64,000 nucleotides of DNA from Hydractinia symbiolongicarpus (lineage: Eukaryota > Cnidaria > Hydrozoa > Anthoathecata > Hydractiniidae): contig NC_079881.1 in NCBI RefSeq assembly GCF_029227915.1, positions 24,095,501 through 24,159,500 on the forward strand, in the 5' to 3' direction. Position 1 is the stretch's first letter, and the number at the start of each line of letters is the position of its first letter. The notes under the pieces are model-generated. The model was not told the DNA's origin. It did not search any database and saw nothing but the letters and a program-made list of their open reading frames with translations. Both the position numbers and the translations under genes were made by a program. This document shows positions 43,118-56,451 of this stretch, piece after piece.

Positions 43118-44982
43118 ATGTGATAAATGAGCCAGTTTGACTAGAAGAAATAACATTCTTCTTAATTTGACATGATTGCCGGAACTCAGCGATTACACTG
43201 GGCGCTGTGGTAGCGCTTTATTTAAAAATTTAGATAAATAAGTCTTTTTTTATTGTGGGACCAATCCTGGCCGTTAGCACACGCTGAAGAAAGAGAGACA
43301 TTCTCAAAAACTACCTTTTATTGACTTCTTGGTGGTATCAATCCGTTTGAGATACAACGGTTGCGTCACATATTCGTACCGACATGTATTTAGCAATAGT
43401 ATTCGGATATTACTAGGTTGTACCGCTATTAGCAGAGCAGAGATTGACTCTGGGACTTAACTGAAGTAACTTTGGACTGTGACCTTATAAATGTGATAAG
43501 TGAGTCAACTGGACCCCAAGAAATGTCATTCTTATTAATTTGGCATGATTGCCGAAACTCATCCATTATACCGGGTGCTTTGGTAGAGCTTTATTTAAAA
43601 TTTTAGATAAATAAGTCTTTTTTTACTGTGGGACCAATCCTGGCTGTTAGCACGCGCTTAAGAAATAGAGACATTCTCAAAAACTACATTTCATTGACTT
43701 CTTGGCGGTATCAATCCGTTTGAGTTACAACGGCTGCGTCACATATTTGTACCAACATATATTTAGTGATAGTTTTCCGATATTACTATGTTGCATCGCT
43801 TTTAACAGTGAAACGATTGACTGTGGGACTTAATTGAACTGATTTTGGACTTTCACCTTATAAATGTGATAAATGAGTCAACTGGACCCCAAGAAATATC
43901 ATTCTTATTAATTTGGCATGATTGCCGAAACTTATCCATTACACCGGGTACTGTGGTAGCGCTTCATTTAAAAATTTAGATAAATAACTCATTCTGTACT
44001 GTGGGACCAATCGTAGCCGTTATCGCGCGCTGAAGAAATAGAGACAGTTTCAAAAACTACATTTCAATGACTTTCTAACGGTATCAGTCCGTGTGAGTTA
44101 CAACGGTTGCGTCATATATTCGTACCAACATGTAGTTAGTGATTATATTTCGATATTACTAAGTTGTATCGCTTTTAACAGTGAAACGATTGACTCTGGC
44201 ACTTAATTGAACTGATTCTGGACTGTGACCTTTTAAATTTGATAAATGAGACAGTTGGACTCCAAGAAATAACATTCTTCTTAATTTGACATGATTGCTG
44301 GAACTCAGAGACTTTACTGGTCGCTGTGGTAGTACTTCATTAAAAAATTAAGATAAAAAAGTCATTTTTTACTGTGGGACCAAACCTAGGCGTTAACGCG
44401 CGCTGAAGAAGTGGAGACAGTTTTAAATACTACATTTCACTGACTTTCTAACGGTATCAGTCCCTTTGAGTTACAACGGTTGCGACACATATTCGTACAA
44501 ACATGTATTTAGCGATAGTATTCGGATGTTACTATGTTGCATCGCTTTTACCAGTGAAACGATTGACTGAGGGCCTCAATTGAACTGATTCTAGACTGTG
44601 ACCTTATGAATGTGATAAATGAGGCAATTGGACTCCAAGGAAAAACATTCTTCTTAATTTGACATGATTGCTGTAACTCAGCGATTATACTGGGCGCTGT
44701 GGTAGCGCTTAATTTAAAAATTTAGATAAATAAGTCTTTTTTTACTGTAGGACCAATCGTGGCCGTTAGCACACGCTGAAGAAAAAGAGACATTCTCAAA
44801 AACTACATTTCATTGACTTCTTGGCGGTATCAATCCGTTTGAGTTACAACGGTTGCGTCACATATTCGTGCCGACATTTATTTAGCGATAGTATTCGGAT
44901 ATTACTAGGTTGAATCGCTTTTAACAGTGAAACGTTGGACTGTGGGACTTAATTGAACTGATTTTGGGCTTTGACCTTATAA

Positions 44983-47173
44983 AGTTGATAAATGAGCCAG
45001 TTTGAGTGCAAGAATTAACATTCTTCTTAATTCGACATGATTGCTGGAATTCAACGATTATACTGGGCGCTGTGGTGGAGCTTTATTTAAAAATTTAGAT
45101 AAATAAGTCATTTTTTACTGTGGGACCAATCCTGACCGTCAGCACGCGCTGAATAAATAGGAACAGTTTCCAAAACTACATTTCATTGACTTCTTGGCGG
45201 TATCAATCAGTGATATTTTTCGGATATTACTAAGTTACATCGCTTTTAACAGTGAAACGATTGACTCTGGGACTTAATTGAACTGATTTTGTACTTTGAC
45301 CTTATAAATGTGATAAATGAGCCAGTTTGACTACAAGAAATAACATTCTTCTTAATTTGACATGATTGCCGGAACTCAGCGATTACATTGGGCGCTGTGG
45401 TAGCGCTTTATTTAAAAATTTAGATAAATAAGTCTTTTTTTACTGTGGGACCAATCCTGGCCGTTAGTACACGCTGAAGAAAGAGACGCATTCTCAAAAA
45501 CTAAATTTCATTGACTTCTTGGTGGTATCAATCCGTTTGAGTTACAACGGTTGCGTCAAATATTCGTACCGAAATGTATTTAGCGATAGTATTCGGATAT
45601 TACTAGGTTGCATCGCTTTTAACAGTGAAACGTTTGACTGTGGGACTTAATTGAATTGATTTTGGGCTTTGACCTTATAAAGATGATAAATGAGCCAGTT
45701 CGACTACAAGAAATAACATTCTTCTTAATTCGACATGATTGCTTGAATTCAGCGAGTACACTAGTCTCTGTGGTAGCGCTTTATTTAAAAAATTAGTTAA
45801 ATAAGTCTTTTTTTACTGTGGGATCAATCCTGGCCGTTAGCACACGCTGAAGAAATAGAGACATTCTCAAAAACTACATTTCATTGACTTCTTGGCGGCA
45901 TGAATCCGTTTGAGTTACAACGGTTGCGTCACATGTTCGTACCAACATGTACTTAGTAATTTTTGTTCCGATATTACTAAGTTGTACCGCTATTAACAGT
46001 GCAGCGATTGACTCTGGGACTTATTTGAAGTAACTTTGGACTGTGACCTTATAAATGTGATAAGTGAGTCAACTGGACCCCAAGAAATATCATTCTTATT
46101 AATTTGGCATGAATGGCGAAACTCATCCATTACACCGGGTGCTGTGGTAGCGCTTCATTTAAAAATTTAGTTAAATAATTCAATCTGTACTGTGGGACCA
46201 ATCGTAGCCGTTATAGCGCGCTGAAGAAATAGAGACAGTTTTAAAAACTACATTTCAATGACTCTCCTACGGTATCAGTCCGTTTGAGTTACAACGGTTG
46301 CGTCATATATTCGTGCAAACATGTATTTAGCGATAGTATTCGGATATTACTAGGTTGCATCGCTTTTAACAGTGAAACGATTGACTGAGGGCCTCAATTG
46401 AACTGATTCTAGACTGTGACCTTATAAATGTGATAAATGAGGCAATTGGACTCCAAGGAAAAACATTCTTCTTAATTTGACATGATTGCTGTAACTCAGC
46501 GATTATACTGGGCGCTGTGGTAGCGCTTTATTTAAAAATTTAGATAAATAAGTCTTTTTTTATTGTAGGACCAATCCTGGCCGTTAGCACACGCTGAAGA
46601 AAGAGAGACATTCTCAAAAACTACATTTCATTGACTTCTTGGTGGTATCAATCCGTTTGAGTTACAACGGTTGTGTCAAATATTCGTACCGACATGTATT
46701 TAGCAATAGTATTCGGATATTACTAGGTTGCATCGCTTTTAACAGTGAAAAATTTGACTGTGGGACTTAATTGAACTGATTTTGGGCTTTGACTTTATAA
46801 AGATGTTAAATGACCCAGTTTGACTACAAGAAATAACATTCTTCTTAATTCGACATGATTGCTGGAATTCAGCGGGTACACTAGTCTCTGTGGTAGCGCT
46901 TTATATAAAAAATTAGATAAATAAGTCTTTTTTTACTGTGGGATCAATCCTGGCCGTTAGCACACGCTGAAGAAATAGAGACATTCTCAAAAACTACATT
47001 TCATTGACTTCTTGCCGGTATCAATCCGTTTGAGTTACAACGGTTGCGTCACATATTCGTACCGACATGTATTTAGCAATAGTATTCGGATATTACTAGG
47101 TTGCATCGCTTTTAACAGTGAAACATTTGACTGTGGGACTTATTTGAACTGATTTTGGGCTTTGACTTTATAA
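44983..47173 (+). repeat. 6-unit HOR (2191 bp), copy 1
   Basis: The block comprises five full units and one 325-bp unit (landmarks 44983, 45308, 45681, 46055, 46428, 46801). It recurs at 56452 with an offset of 11469 bp and again at 58643. Markers in order are CGACATTTATTTAGCG just upstream, GTGGTGGAGCTTT, the deletion junction, GACCGAAATGTATT or its variants, CTTGGCGGCATGAATCC, TAATTCAATCTGTACTG and GAGGGCCTCAATTG. Confidence 0.9.
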
Positions 47174-48666
47174 AGATGTTAAATGACCCAGTTTGACTAC
47201 AAGAAATAACATTCTTCTTAATTCGACATGATTGCTGGAATTCAGCGAGTACACTAATCTCTGTGGTAGCGCTTTATTTGAAAAAATTAGATAAATAAGT
47301 CTTTTTTTACTGTGGGATCAATCCTGGCCGTTAGCACACGCTGAAGAAATAGAGACATTCTCAAAAACTACATTTCATTGACTTCTTGCCGGTATCAATC
47401 CGTTTGAGTTACAACGGTTGCGTCACATATTCGTACCAACATATATTTAGTGATAGTTTTCCGATATTACTATGTTGCATCGCTTTTAACAGTGAACCGA
47501 CTGACTGTGGGACTTAATTTAACTGATTTTGGACTTTGACCTTATAAATGTGATAAATGAGTCAACTGGACTGTAAGAAATAACATTCTTATTAATTTGG
47601 CATGATTGCCGAAACTCATCCATTACACCGGGTACTGTGGTAGCGCTTCATATAAAAATTTAGATAAATAACTCATTCTGTACTGTGGGACCAATCGCTG
47701 CCGTTATCGCGCGCTGAAGAAATAGAGACAGTTTCAAAAACTACATTTCAATGACTTTCTAACGGTATCAGTCCGTTTGAGTTACAACGGTTGCGTCATA
47801 TATTCATACCAACATGTAGTTAGTGATTTTATTCCGATATTACTAAGTTGTATCGCTTTTAACAGTGAAACGATTGACTCTGGGACTTAATTGAACTGAT
47901 TCTGGACTGTGACCTTTTAAATTTGATAAATGAGACAATTGGACTCCAAGAAATAACATTCTTCTTAATTTGACATGATTTCTGGAACTTAGAGATTTTA
48001 CTGGTCGCTGTGGTAGTGCTTCATTTAAAAATTAGGATAAAAAAGTCATTTTTCACTGTGGGACCAAACCTAGGCGTTAGCGCGCGCTGAAGAAGTGGAG
48101 ACAGTGTTAAATACTACATTTCACTGACTTTCTAACGGTATCAGTTCCTTTGAGTTACAACGGTTGCGTCACATATTCGTACAAACATGTATTTAGCGAT
48201 AGTATTCGGATATTACTAGGTTGCATTTTTTTTAACAGTGAAACGATTGATTGTGGGACTTAATTGAACTGATTCTGGACTGTGACCTTATAATTGTGAT
48301 AAATGAGCCAATTGGACTCCATGGAATAAAGTTCTTCTTAATTTCACATGATTATTGGAATTCAGCGATTACACTAGTCTCTGTGGTAGCGATTTATTTG
48401 AAAAATTAGATAAATAAGTCTTTTTTTACTGTGGGATCAATCCTGGCCGTTAGCACACGCTGAAGAAATAGAGACATTCTCAAAAACTACATTTCATTGA
48501 CTTCTTGCCGGTATCAATCCGTTTGAGTTACAACGGTTGCGTCACATATTCGTACCAACATATATTTAGTGATAGTTTTCCGATATTACTATGTTGCATC
48601 GCTTTTAACAGTGAACCGACTGACTGTGGGACTTAATTTAACTGATTTTGGACTTTGACCTTATAA

Positions 48667-49786
48667 ATGTGATAAATGAGTCAACTGGACTGTAAGAAAT
48701 AACATTCTTATTAATTTGGCATGATTGCCGAAACTCATCCATTACACCGGGTACTATGGTAGCGCTTCATATAAAAATTTAGATAAATAACTCATTCTGT
48801 ACTGTGGGACCAATCGCAGCCGTTATCGCGCGCTGAAGAAATAGAGACAGTTTCAAAAACTACATTTCAATGACTTTCTAACGGTATCAGTCCGTTTGAG
48901 TTACAACGGTTGCGTCATATATTCGTACCAACATGTAGTTAGTGATTTTATTCCGATATTACTAAGTTGTATCGCTTTTAACAGTGAAACGATTGACTGT
49001 AGGACTTAATTGAACTGATTTTTGACTTTGACCTTATAAATGTGATAAATGAGACAATTGAACTCCAAGAAATAACATGCTTCTTAATTTGACATGATTG
49101 CTTGAACTCAGCAGTTAGACTGGGCGCTGTGGCAGCGCTTTATTTAAAAATTTAGATAAAAAAAGTCCTTTTTGAGTAGTGTGACCACTACTAGCCGTTA
49201 TCGCGCGCTGAAGAAATAGAGACAGTTTCAAAAACTACATTTCATTGACTTTCTAACGGTGTCAATCCGTTTGAGTTACAGCGGTTGCGTCACATATTCG
49301 TACCAACATGTATTTAGTGATTTTTTCCGATATTACTAAGTTGTATCGCTTTTAACTGTGAAAAGATTGACTGTGGGACTTAGTTGAACTGATTCTCGAC
49401 TGTGACCTTATAAATGTGATGAATGAGCCAATTGGACTCGAAGGAATAACATTCTTCTTAATTTGACATGATTGCTGGAATTCAGCGACTACATTAGGCT
49501 CTGTGGTAGCGCTTTATTTAAAAAGTTAGATAAATAAGTCTTTTTCTACTGTGGGACCAATCCAGGCGGTTAGCACGCGCTGAATAAATAGAAACAGTTT
49601 CAAAGACTACATTTCATTGACTTTCTAGCGGTATAAATCCGTTTGAGTTACAACGGTTGCGTCACATATTCGTACCAACATATATTTAGTGATAGTTTTT
49701 TGATATTACTAGGTTGCATCGCTTTTAACAGTGAAACGATTGACTGTGGGACTTAATTGAACTGATTGTGGACTTTCACCTTATAA
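48667..49786 (+). repeat. 3-unit HOR (1120 bp), copy 1
   Basis: The three units at 48667, 49040 and 49414 carry GACTGTAGGACTTAATTG, AACATGCTTC, the AGTAGTG/CACTACT palindrome, CAATCCAGGCGGTTAGC and ACTCGAAGGAATAAC. They recur at 49787 (offset 1120), 52026 (offset 3359) and 61208 (offset 12541). Confidence 0.9.
49175..49192. other. Subfamily-specific palindrome AGTAGTG-TGAC-CACTACT
   Basis: AGTAGTG (49175-49181) and CACTACT (49186-49192) form a perfect 7-bp inverted repeat around TGAC. It replaces the usual ACTGTGGGACCAATCCTAG. The same palindrome lies at 50295-50312, 52534-52551 and 61716-61733, always in the second unit of the 1120-bp HOR. Confidence 0.75.
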
Positions 49787-50906
49787 ATGTGATAAATGAG
49801 TCAACTGGACTGTAAGAAATAACATTCTTATTAATTTGGCATGATTGCCGAAACTCATCCATTACACCGGGTACTATGGTAGCGCTTCATATAAAAATTT
49901 AGATAAATAACTCATTCTGTACTGTGGGACCAATCGTAGCCGTTATCGCGCGCTGAAGAAATAGAGACAGTTTCAAAAACTACATTTCAATGACTTTCTA
50001 ACGGTATCAGTCCGTTTGAGTTACAACGGTTGCGTCATATATTCGTACCAACATGTAGTTAGTGATTTTATTCCGATATTACTAAGTTGTATCGCTTTTA
50101 ACAGTGAAACGATTGACTGTAGGACTTAATTGAACTGATTTTTGACTTTGACCTTATAAATGTGATAAATGAGACAATTGAACTCCAAGAAATAACATGC
50201 TTCTTAATTTGACATGATTGCTTGAACTCAGCAGTTAGACTGGGCGCTGTGGCAGCGCTTTATTTAAAAATTTAGATAAAAAAAGTCCTTTTTGAGTAGT
50301 GTGACCACTACTAGCCGTTATCGCGCGCTGAAGAAATAGAGACAGTTTCAAAAACTACATTTCATTGACTTTCTAACGGTGTCAATCCGTTTGAGTTACA
50401 GCGGTTGCGTCACATATTCGTACCAACATGTATTTAGTGATTTTTTCCGATATTACTAAGTTGTATCGCTTTTAACTGTGAAACGATTGACTGTGGGACT
50501 TAGTTGAACTGATTCTGGACTGTGACCTTATAAATGTGATGAATGAGCCAATTGGACTCGAAGGAATAACATTCTTCTTAATTTGACATGATTGCTGGAA
50601 TTCAGCGACTACATTAGGCTCTGTGGTAGCGCTTTATTTAAAAAGTTAGATAAATAAGTCTTTTTCTACTGTGGGACCAATCCAGGCGGTTAGCACGCGC
50701 TGAATAAATAGAAACAGTTTCAAAGACTACATTTCATTGACTTTCTAGCGGTATAAATCCGTTTGAGTTACAACGGTTGCGTCACATATTCGTACCAACA
50801 TATATTTAGTGATAGTTTTTTGATATTACTAGGTTGCATCGCTTTTAACAGTGAAACGATTGACTGTGGGACTTAATTGAACTGATTGTGGACTTTCACC
50901 TTATAA
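49787..50906 (+). repeat. 3-unit HOR (1120 bp), copy 2
   Basis: This is the tandem partner of 48667-49786 and is nearly identical. Differences include AAACGATTGACTG here versus AAAAGATTGACTG, and TTCTGGACTG versus TTCTCGACTG. Confidence 0.9.
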
Positions 50907-52025
50907 ATGTGATAAATGAGTCAACTGGACCCCAAGAAATATCATTCTTATTAATTTGGCATGATTGCCGAAACTCATCCATTACACCGGGTACTGTGGT
51001 AGCGCTTCATTTAAAAATTTAGATAAATAACTCATTCTGTACTGTGGGACCAATCGTAGCCGTTATCGCGCGCTGAAGAAATAGAGACAGTTTCAAAAAC
51101 TACATTTCAATGACTTTCTAACGGTATCAGTCCGTTTGAGTTACAACGGTTGCGTCATATATTCGTACCAACATGTAGTTAGTGATTTTATTTCGATATT
51201 ACTAAGTTGTATCGCTTTTAACAGTGAAACGATTGACTCTGGCACTTAATTGAACTGATTCTAAACTGTGACCTTTTAAATTTGATAAATGAGACAATTG
51301 GACTCCAAGAAATAACATTCTTCCTAATTTGACATGATTGCTGGAACTCAGAGATTTTACTGGTCGCTGTGGTAGTGCTTTGTTTAAAAATTAAGATAAA
51401 AAAGTCATTTTTTACTGTGGGACCAAACCTAGGCGTTAGCGCGCGCTGAAGAAGTGGAGACAGTTTTATATACTACATATCACTGACTTTCTAACGGTAT
51501 CAGTCCCTTTGAGTTACAACGGTTGCGTCACATATTCGCAAAAACATGTATTTAGCAATAGTATTCAGATATTACTAGGTTGCATAGCTTTTACCAGTGA
51601 AACGATTGACTGAGGGACTTAATTGAACTGATTCTAGACTGTGACCTTATAAATGTGATAAATGAGGCAATTGGACTCCAAGGAAAAACATTCTTCTTAA
51701 TTTGACATGATTGCTGTAACTCAGCGATTATTCTGGGCGCTGTGGTAGCGCTTAATTTAATAATTTAGATAAATAAGTCTTTTTTTACTGTCGGATCAAT
51801 CCTGGCCGTTAGCACACGCTGAAGAAATAGAGACATTCTCAAAAACTACATTTCATTGACTTCTTGCCGGTATCAATCCGTTTGAGTTACAACGGTTGCG
51901 TCACATATTCGTACCAACATATATTTAGTGATAGTTTTCCGATATTACTATGTTGCATCGCTTTTAACAGTGAACCGACTGACTGTGGGACTTAATTTAA
52001 CTGATTTTGGATTTTGACCTTATAA

Positions 52026-53145
52026 ATGTGATAAATGAGTCAACTGGACTGTAAGAAATAACATTCTTATTAATTTGGCATGATTGCCGAAACTCATCCA
52101 TTACACCGGGTACTATGGTAGCGCTTCATATAAAAATTTAGATAAATAACTCATTCTGTACTGTGGGACCAATCGCAGCCGTTATCGCGCGCTGAAGAAA
52201 TAGAGACAGTTTCAAAAACTACATTTCAATGACTTTCTAACGGTATCAGTCCGTTTGAGTTACAACGGTTGCGTCATATATTCGTACCAACATGTAGTTA
52301 GTGATTTTATTCCGATATTACTAAGTTGTATCGCTTTTAACAGTGAAACGATTGACTGTAGGACTTAATTGAACTGATTTTTGACTTTGACCTTATAAAT
52401 GTGATAAATGAGACAATTGAACTCCAAGAAATAACATGCTTCTTAATTTGACATGATTGCTTGAACTCAGCAGTTAGACTGGGCGCTGTGGCAGCGCTTT
52501 ATTTAAAAATTTAGATAAAAAAAGTCCTTTTTGAGTAGTGTGACCACTACTAGCCGTTATCGCGCGCTGAAGAAATAGAGACAGTTTCAAAAACTACATT
52601 TCATTGACTTTCTAACGGTGTCAATCCGTTTGAGTTACAGCGGTTGCGTCACATATTCGTACCAACATGTATTTAGTGATTTTTTCCGATATTACTAAGT
52701 TGTATCGCTTTTAACTGTGAAACGATTGACTGTGGGACTTAGTTGAACTGATTCTGGACTGTGACCTTATAAATGTGATGAATGAGCCAATTGGACTCGA
52801 AGGAATAACATTCTTCTTAATTTGACATGATTGCTGGAATTCAGCGACTACATTAGGCTCTGTGGTAGCGCTTTATTTAAAAAGTTAGATAAATAAGTCT
52901 TTTTCTACTGTGGGACCAATCCAGGCGGTTAGCACGCGCTGAATAAATAGAAACAGTTTCAAAGACTACATTTCATTGACTTTCTAGCGGTATAAATCCG
53001 TTTGAGTTACAACGGTTGCGTCACATATTCGTACCAACATGTATTTAGCAATAGTATTCGGATATTGCTAGGTTGCATTGCTTTTAACAGTGAAACGTTT
53101 GACTGTGGGACTTAATTGAACTGACTTTGGACTTTGACCTTATAA
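52026..53145 (+). repeat. 3-unit HOR (1120 bp), copy 3
   Basis: This matches 48667-49786 at 3359 bp (nine units). Its third unit ends in CATGTATTTAGCAATAG instead of CATATATTTAGTGATAG, so the 3' edge is recombinant. The units at 53146 and 53518 downstream continue in register with 62328 and 62700. Confidence 0.88.
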
Positions 53146-56100
53146 ATGTGATAAATGAGCAATTTTGACAAAAAGAAATAACATTCTTCTTAATTAGACA
53201 TGATTGCTGGAACTCAGCGATTACACTGGGCGCTGTGGTAGCGCTTTATATAAAATTAAGATAAATAAGTTATTTTTTACTGTGGGACCAATCATAGACG
53301 TTAGATCGCGCTGAAGAAATAGAGACAGTTTCAAAAAAAACATTTGATTGTCTTTCTAACGGTGTCAGTCCGTTTGAGTTACAACGGTTGCGTCACATAT
53401 TCGTACCAACATATATTTAGTGATAGTTTTTTGATATTACTAGGTTGCATCGCTTTTAACAGTGAAACGATTGACTGTGGGACTTAATTGAACTGATTGT
53501 GGACTTTCACCTTATAAATGTGATAAATGAGTCAACTGGACCCCAAGAAATATCATTCTTATTAATTTGGCATGATTGCCGAAACTCATCCATTACACCG
53601 GGTACTGTGGTAGCGCTTCATTTAAAAATTTAGATAAATAACTCATTCTGTACTGTGGGACCAATCGTAGCCGTTATCGCGCGCTGAAGAAATAGAGACA
53701 GTTTTAAAAACTACATTTCAGTGACTTTCTAACGGTATCAGTCCGTTTGAGTTACAACGGTTGCGTCATATATTCGTACCAACATGTAGTTAGTGATTTT
53801 ATTTCGATATTACTAAGTTGTATCGCTTTTAACAGTGAAACGATTGACTCTGGCACTTAATTGAACTGATTCTGGACTGTGACCTTTTAAATTTGATAAA
53901 TGAGACAATTGGACTCCAAGAAATAACATTCTTCTTAATTAGACATGATTGCTGGAACTCAGAGATTTTACTGGTCGCTGTGGTATTGTCTTAATTAAAA
54001 ATTAAGATAAAAAAGTCATTTTTTACTGTGGGACCAAACCTAGGCGTTAGCGCGCGCTGAAGAAGTGGAGACAGTTTTAAATACTACATATCACTGACTT
54101 TCTAACGGTATCAGTCCCTTTGAGTTACAACGGTTGCGTCACATATTCGCAAAAACATGTATTTAGCGATAGTATTCGGATATTACTAGGTTGAATCGCT
54201 TTTAACATTGAAACGTTTGACTGTGGGACTTAATTGAACTGATTTTGGGCTTTGACCTTATAAAGTTAATAAATGAGCCAGTTTGACTGCAAGAATTAAC
54301 ATTCTTCTTAATTCGACATGATTGCTGGAATTCAACGATTATACTGGGCGCTGTGGTGGGCTTTATTTAAAAATTTAGATAAATAAGTCATTTTTTACTG
54401 TGGGACCACTCTTGAGCGTTAGCACGCGCTGAAGAAATAGGAACAGTTTCCAAAACTACATTTCATTGACTTCTTGGCGGTATCAATCAGTGATATTTTT
54501 CGGATATTACTAGGTTGCATAGCTTTTACCAGTGAAACGATTGACTGAGGGACTTAATTGAACTGATTCTAGACTGTGACCTTATAAATGTGATAAATGA
54601 GGCAATTGGACTCCAAGGAAAAACATTCTTCTTAATTTGACATGATTGCTGTAACTCAGCGATTATTCTGGGCGCTGTGGTAGCGCTTAATTTAATAATT
54701 TAGATAAATAAGTCTTTTTTTACTGTAGGACCAATCGTGGCCGTTAGCACACGCTGAAGAAAGAGAGACATTCTCAAAAACTACATTTTATTGACTTCTT
54801 GGCGGTATCAATCCGTTTGAGTTACAACGGTTGCGTCACATATTCGTACCGACATGTAATTAGCGATAGTATTCGGATATTACTAGGTTGAATCGCTTTT
54901 AACATTGAAACGTTTGACTGTGGGACTTAATTGAACTGATTGTGGACTTTCACCTTATAAATGTGATAAATGAGTCAACTGGACCCCAAGAAATATCATT
55001 CTTATTAATTTGGCATGATTGCCGAAACTCATCCATTACACCGGGTACTGTGGTAGCGCTTCATTTAAAAATTTAGATAAATAACTCATTCTGTACTGTG
55101 GGACCAATCGTAGCCGTTATCGCGCGCTGAAGAAATAGAGACAGTTTCAAAAACTACATTTCAATGACTTTCTAACGGTATCAGTCCGTTTGAGTTACAA
55201 CGGTTGCGTCATATATTCGTACCAACATGTAGTTAGTGATTTTATTTCGATATTACTAAGTTGTATCGCTTTTAACAGTGAAACGATTGACTCTGGCACT
55301 TAAATGAACTGATTCTGGACTGTGACCTTTTAAATTTGATAAATGAGACAATTGGACTCCAAGAAATAACATTCTTCTTAATTTGACATGATTGCTGGAA
55401 CTCAGAGATTTTACTGGTCGCTGTGGTATTGTCTTAATTAAAAATTAAGATAAAAAAGTCATTTTTTACTGTGGGACCAAACCTAGGCGTTAGCGCGCGC
55501 TGAAGAAGTGGAGACAGTTTTAAATACTACATATCACTGACTTTCTAACGGTATCAGTCCCTTTGAGTTACAACGGTTGCGTCACATATTCGCAAAAACA
55601 TGTATTTAGCGATAGTATTCAGATATTACTAGGTTGCATAGCTTTTACCAGTGAAACGATTGACTGAGGGACTTAATTGAACTGATTCTAGACTGTGACC
55701 TTATAAATGTGATAAATGAGGCAATTGGACTCCAAGGAAAAACATTCTTCTTAATTTGACATCATTGCTGTAACTCAGCGATTATTCTGGGCGCTGTGGT
55801 AGCGCTTAATTTAATAATTTAGATAAATAAGTCTTTTTTTACTGTAGGACCAATCGTGGCCGTTAGCACACGCTGAAGAAAGAGAGACATTCTCAAAAAC
55901 TACATTTCATTGACTTCTTGGCGGTATCAATCCGTTTGAGTTACAACGGTTGCGTCACATATTCGTACCGACATGTATTTAGCGATAGTATTCGGATATT
56001 ACTAGGTTGCATGGCTTTTAACAGTGAAACGTTTGACTGTGGGACTTAATTGAACTGATTTTGGACTTTGACCTTATCAATGTGATAAATGAGCCAGTTT

Positions 56101-56451
56101 GACTAGAAGAAATAACATTCTTCTTAATTTGACATGATTGCCGAAACTCATCCATTATACCGGGTGCTTTGGTAGAGCTTTATTTAAAATTTTAGATAAA
56201 TAACTCATTCTGTACTGTGGGACCAATCGTAGCCGTTATCGCGCGCTGAAAAATAGAGACAGTTTCAAAAACTACATTTCAATGACTTTCTAACGGTATC
56301 AGTCCGTGTGAGTTACAACGGTTGCGTCATATATTCGTGCCGACATTTATTTAGCGATAGTATTCGGATATTACTAGGTTGAATCGCTTTTAACAGTGAA
56401 ACGTTGGACTGTGGGACTCAATTGAACTGATTTTGGGCTTTGACCTTATAA

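Larger units (their letters stand above)
39909..44982 (+). repeat. Satellite domain with 697-bp dimers and a duplicated 4-unit block
   Basis: Landmarks fall at 40232, 40605, 40978, 41351, 41724, 42048, 42421, 42745, 43118, 43491, 43864, 44237, 44610 and 44983. The four units from 40232 match the four from 43491 at an offset of 3259 bp (shared GGTGCTTTGGTAGAGC, CTGGCACTTAATTG and CCAAACCTAGGCG). Two short units at 42048 and 42745 mark the dimers. I see no gene. Confidence 0.9.
47174..56451 (+). repeat. Satellite mosaic between 2191-bp HOR copies
   Basis: About 25 units lie here, including three of the four copies of the 1120-bp HOR. The units from 53518 and from 54961 are also related at an offset of 1443 bp (shared CTGTGGTATTGTCTTAATT). 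One short unit occurs at 54264. The short unit's junction near 54483 is followed by ACTAGGTTGCATAGC rather than the usual ACTAAGTTACATCGC, so it is a recombinant. I see no gene. Confidence 0.9.
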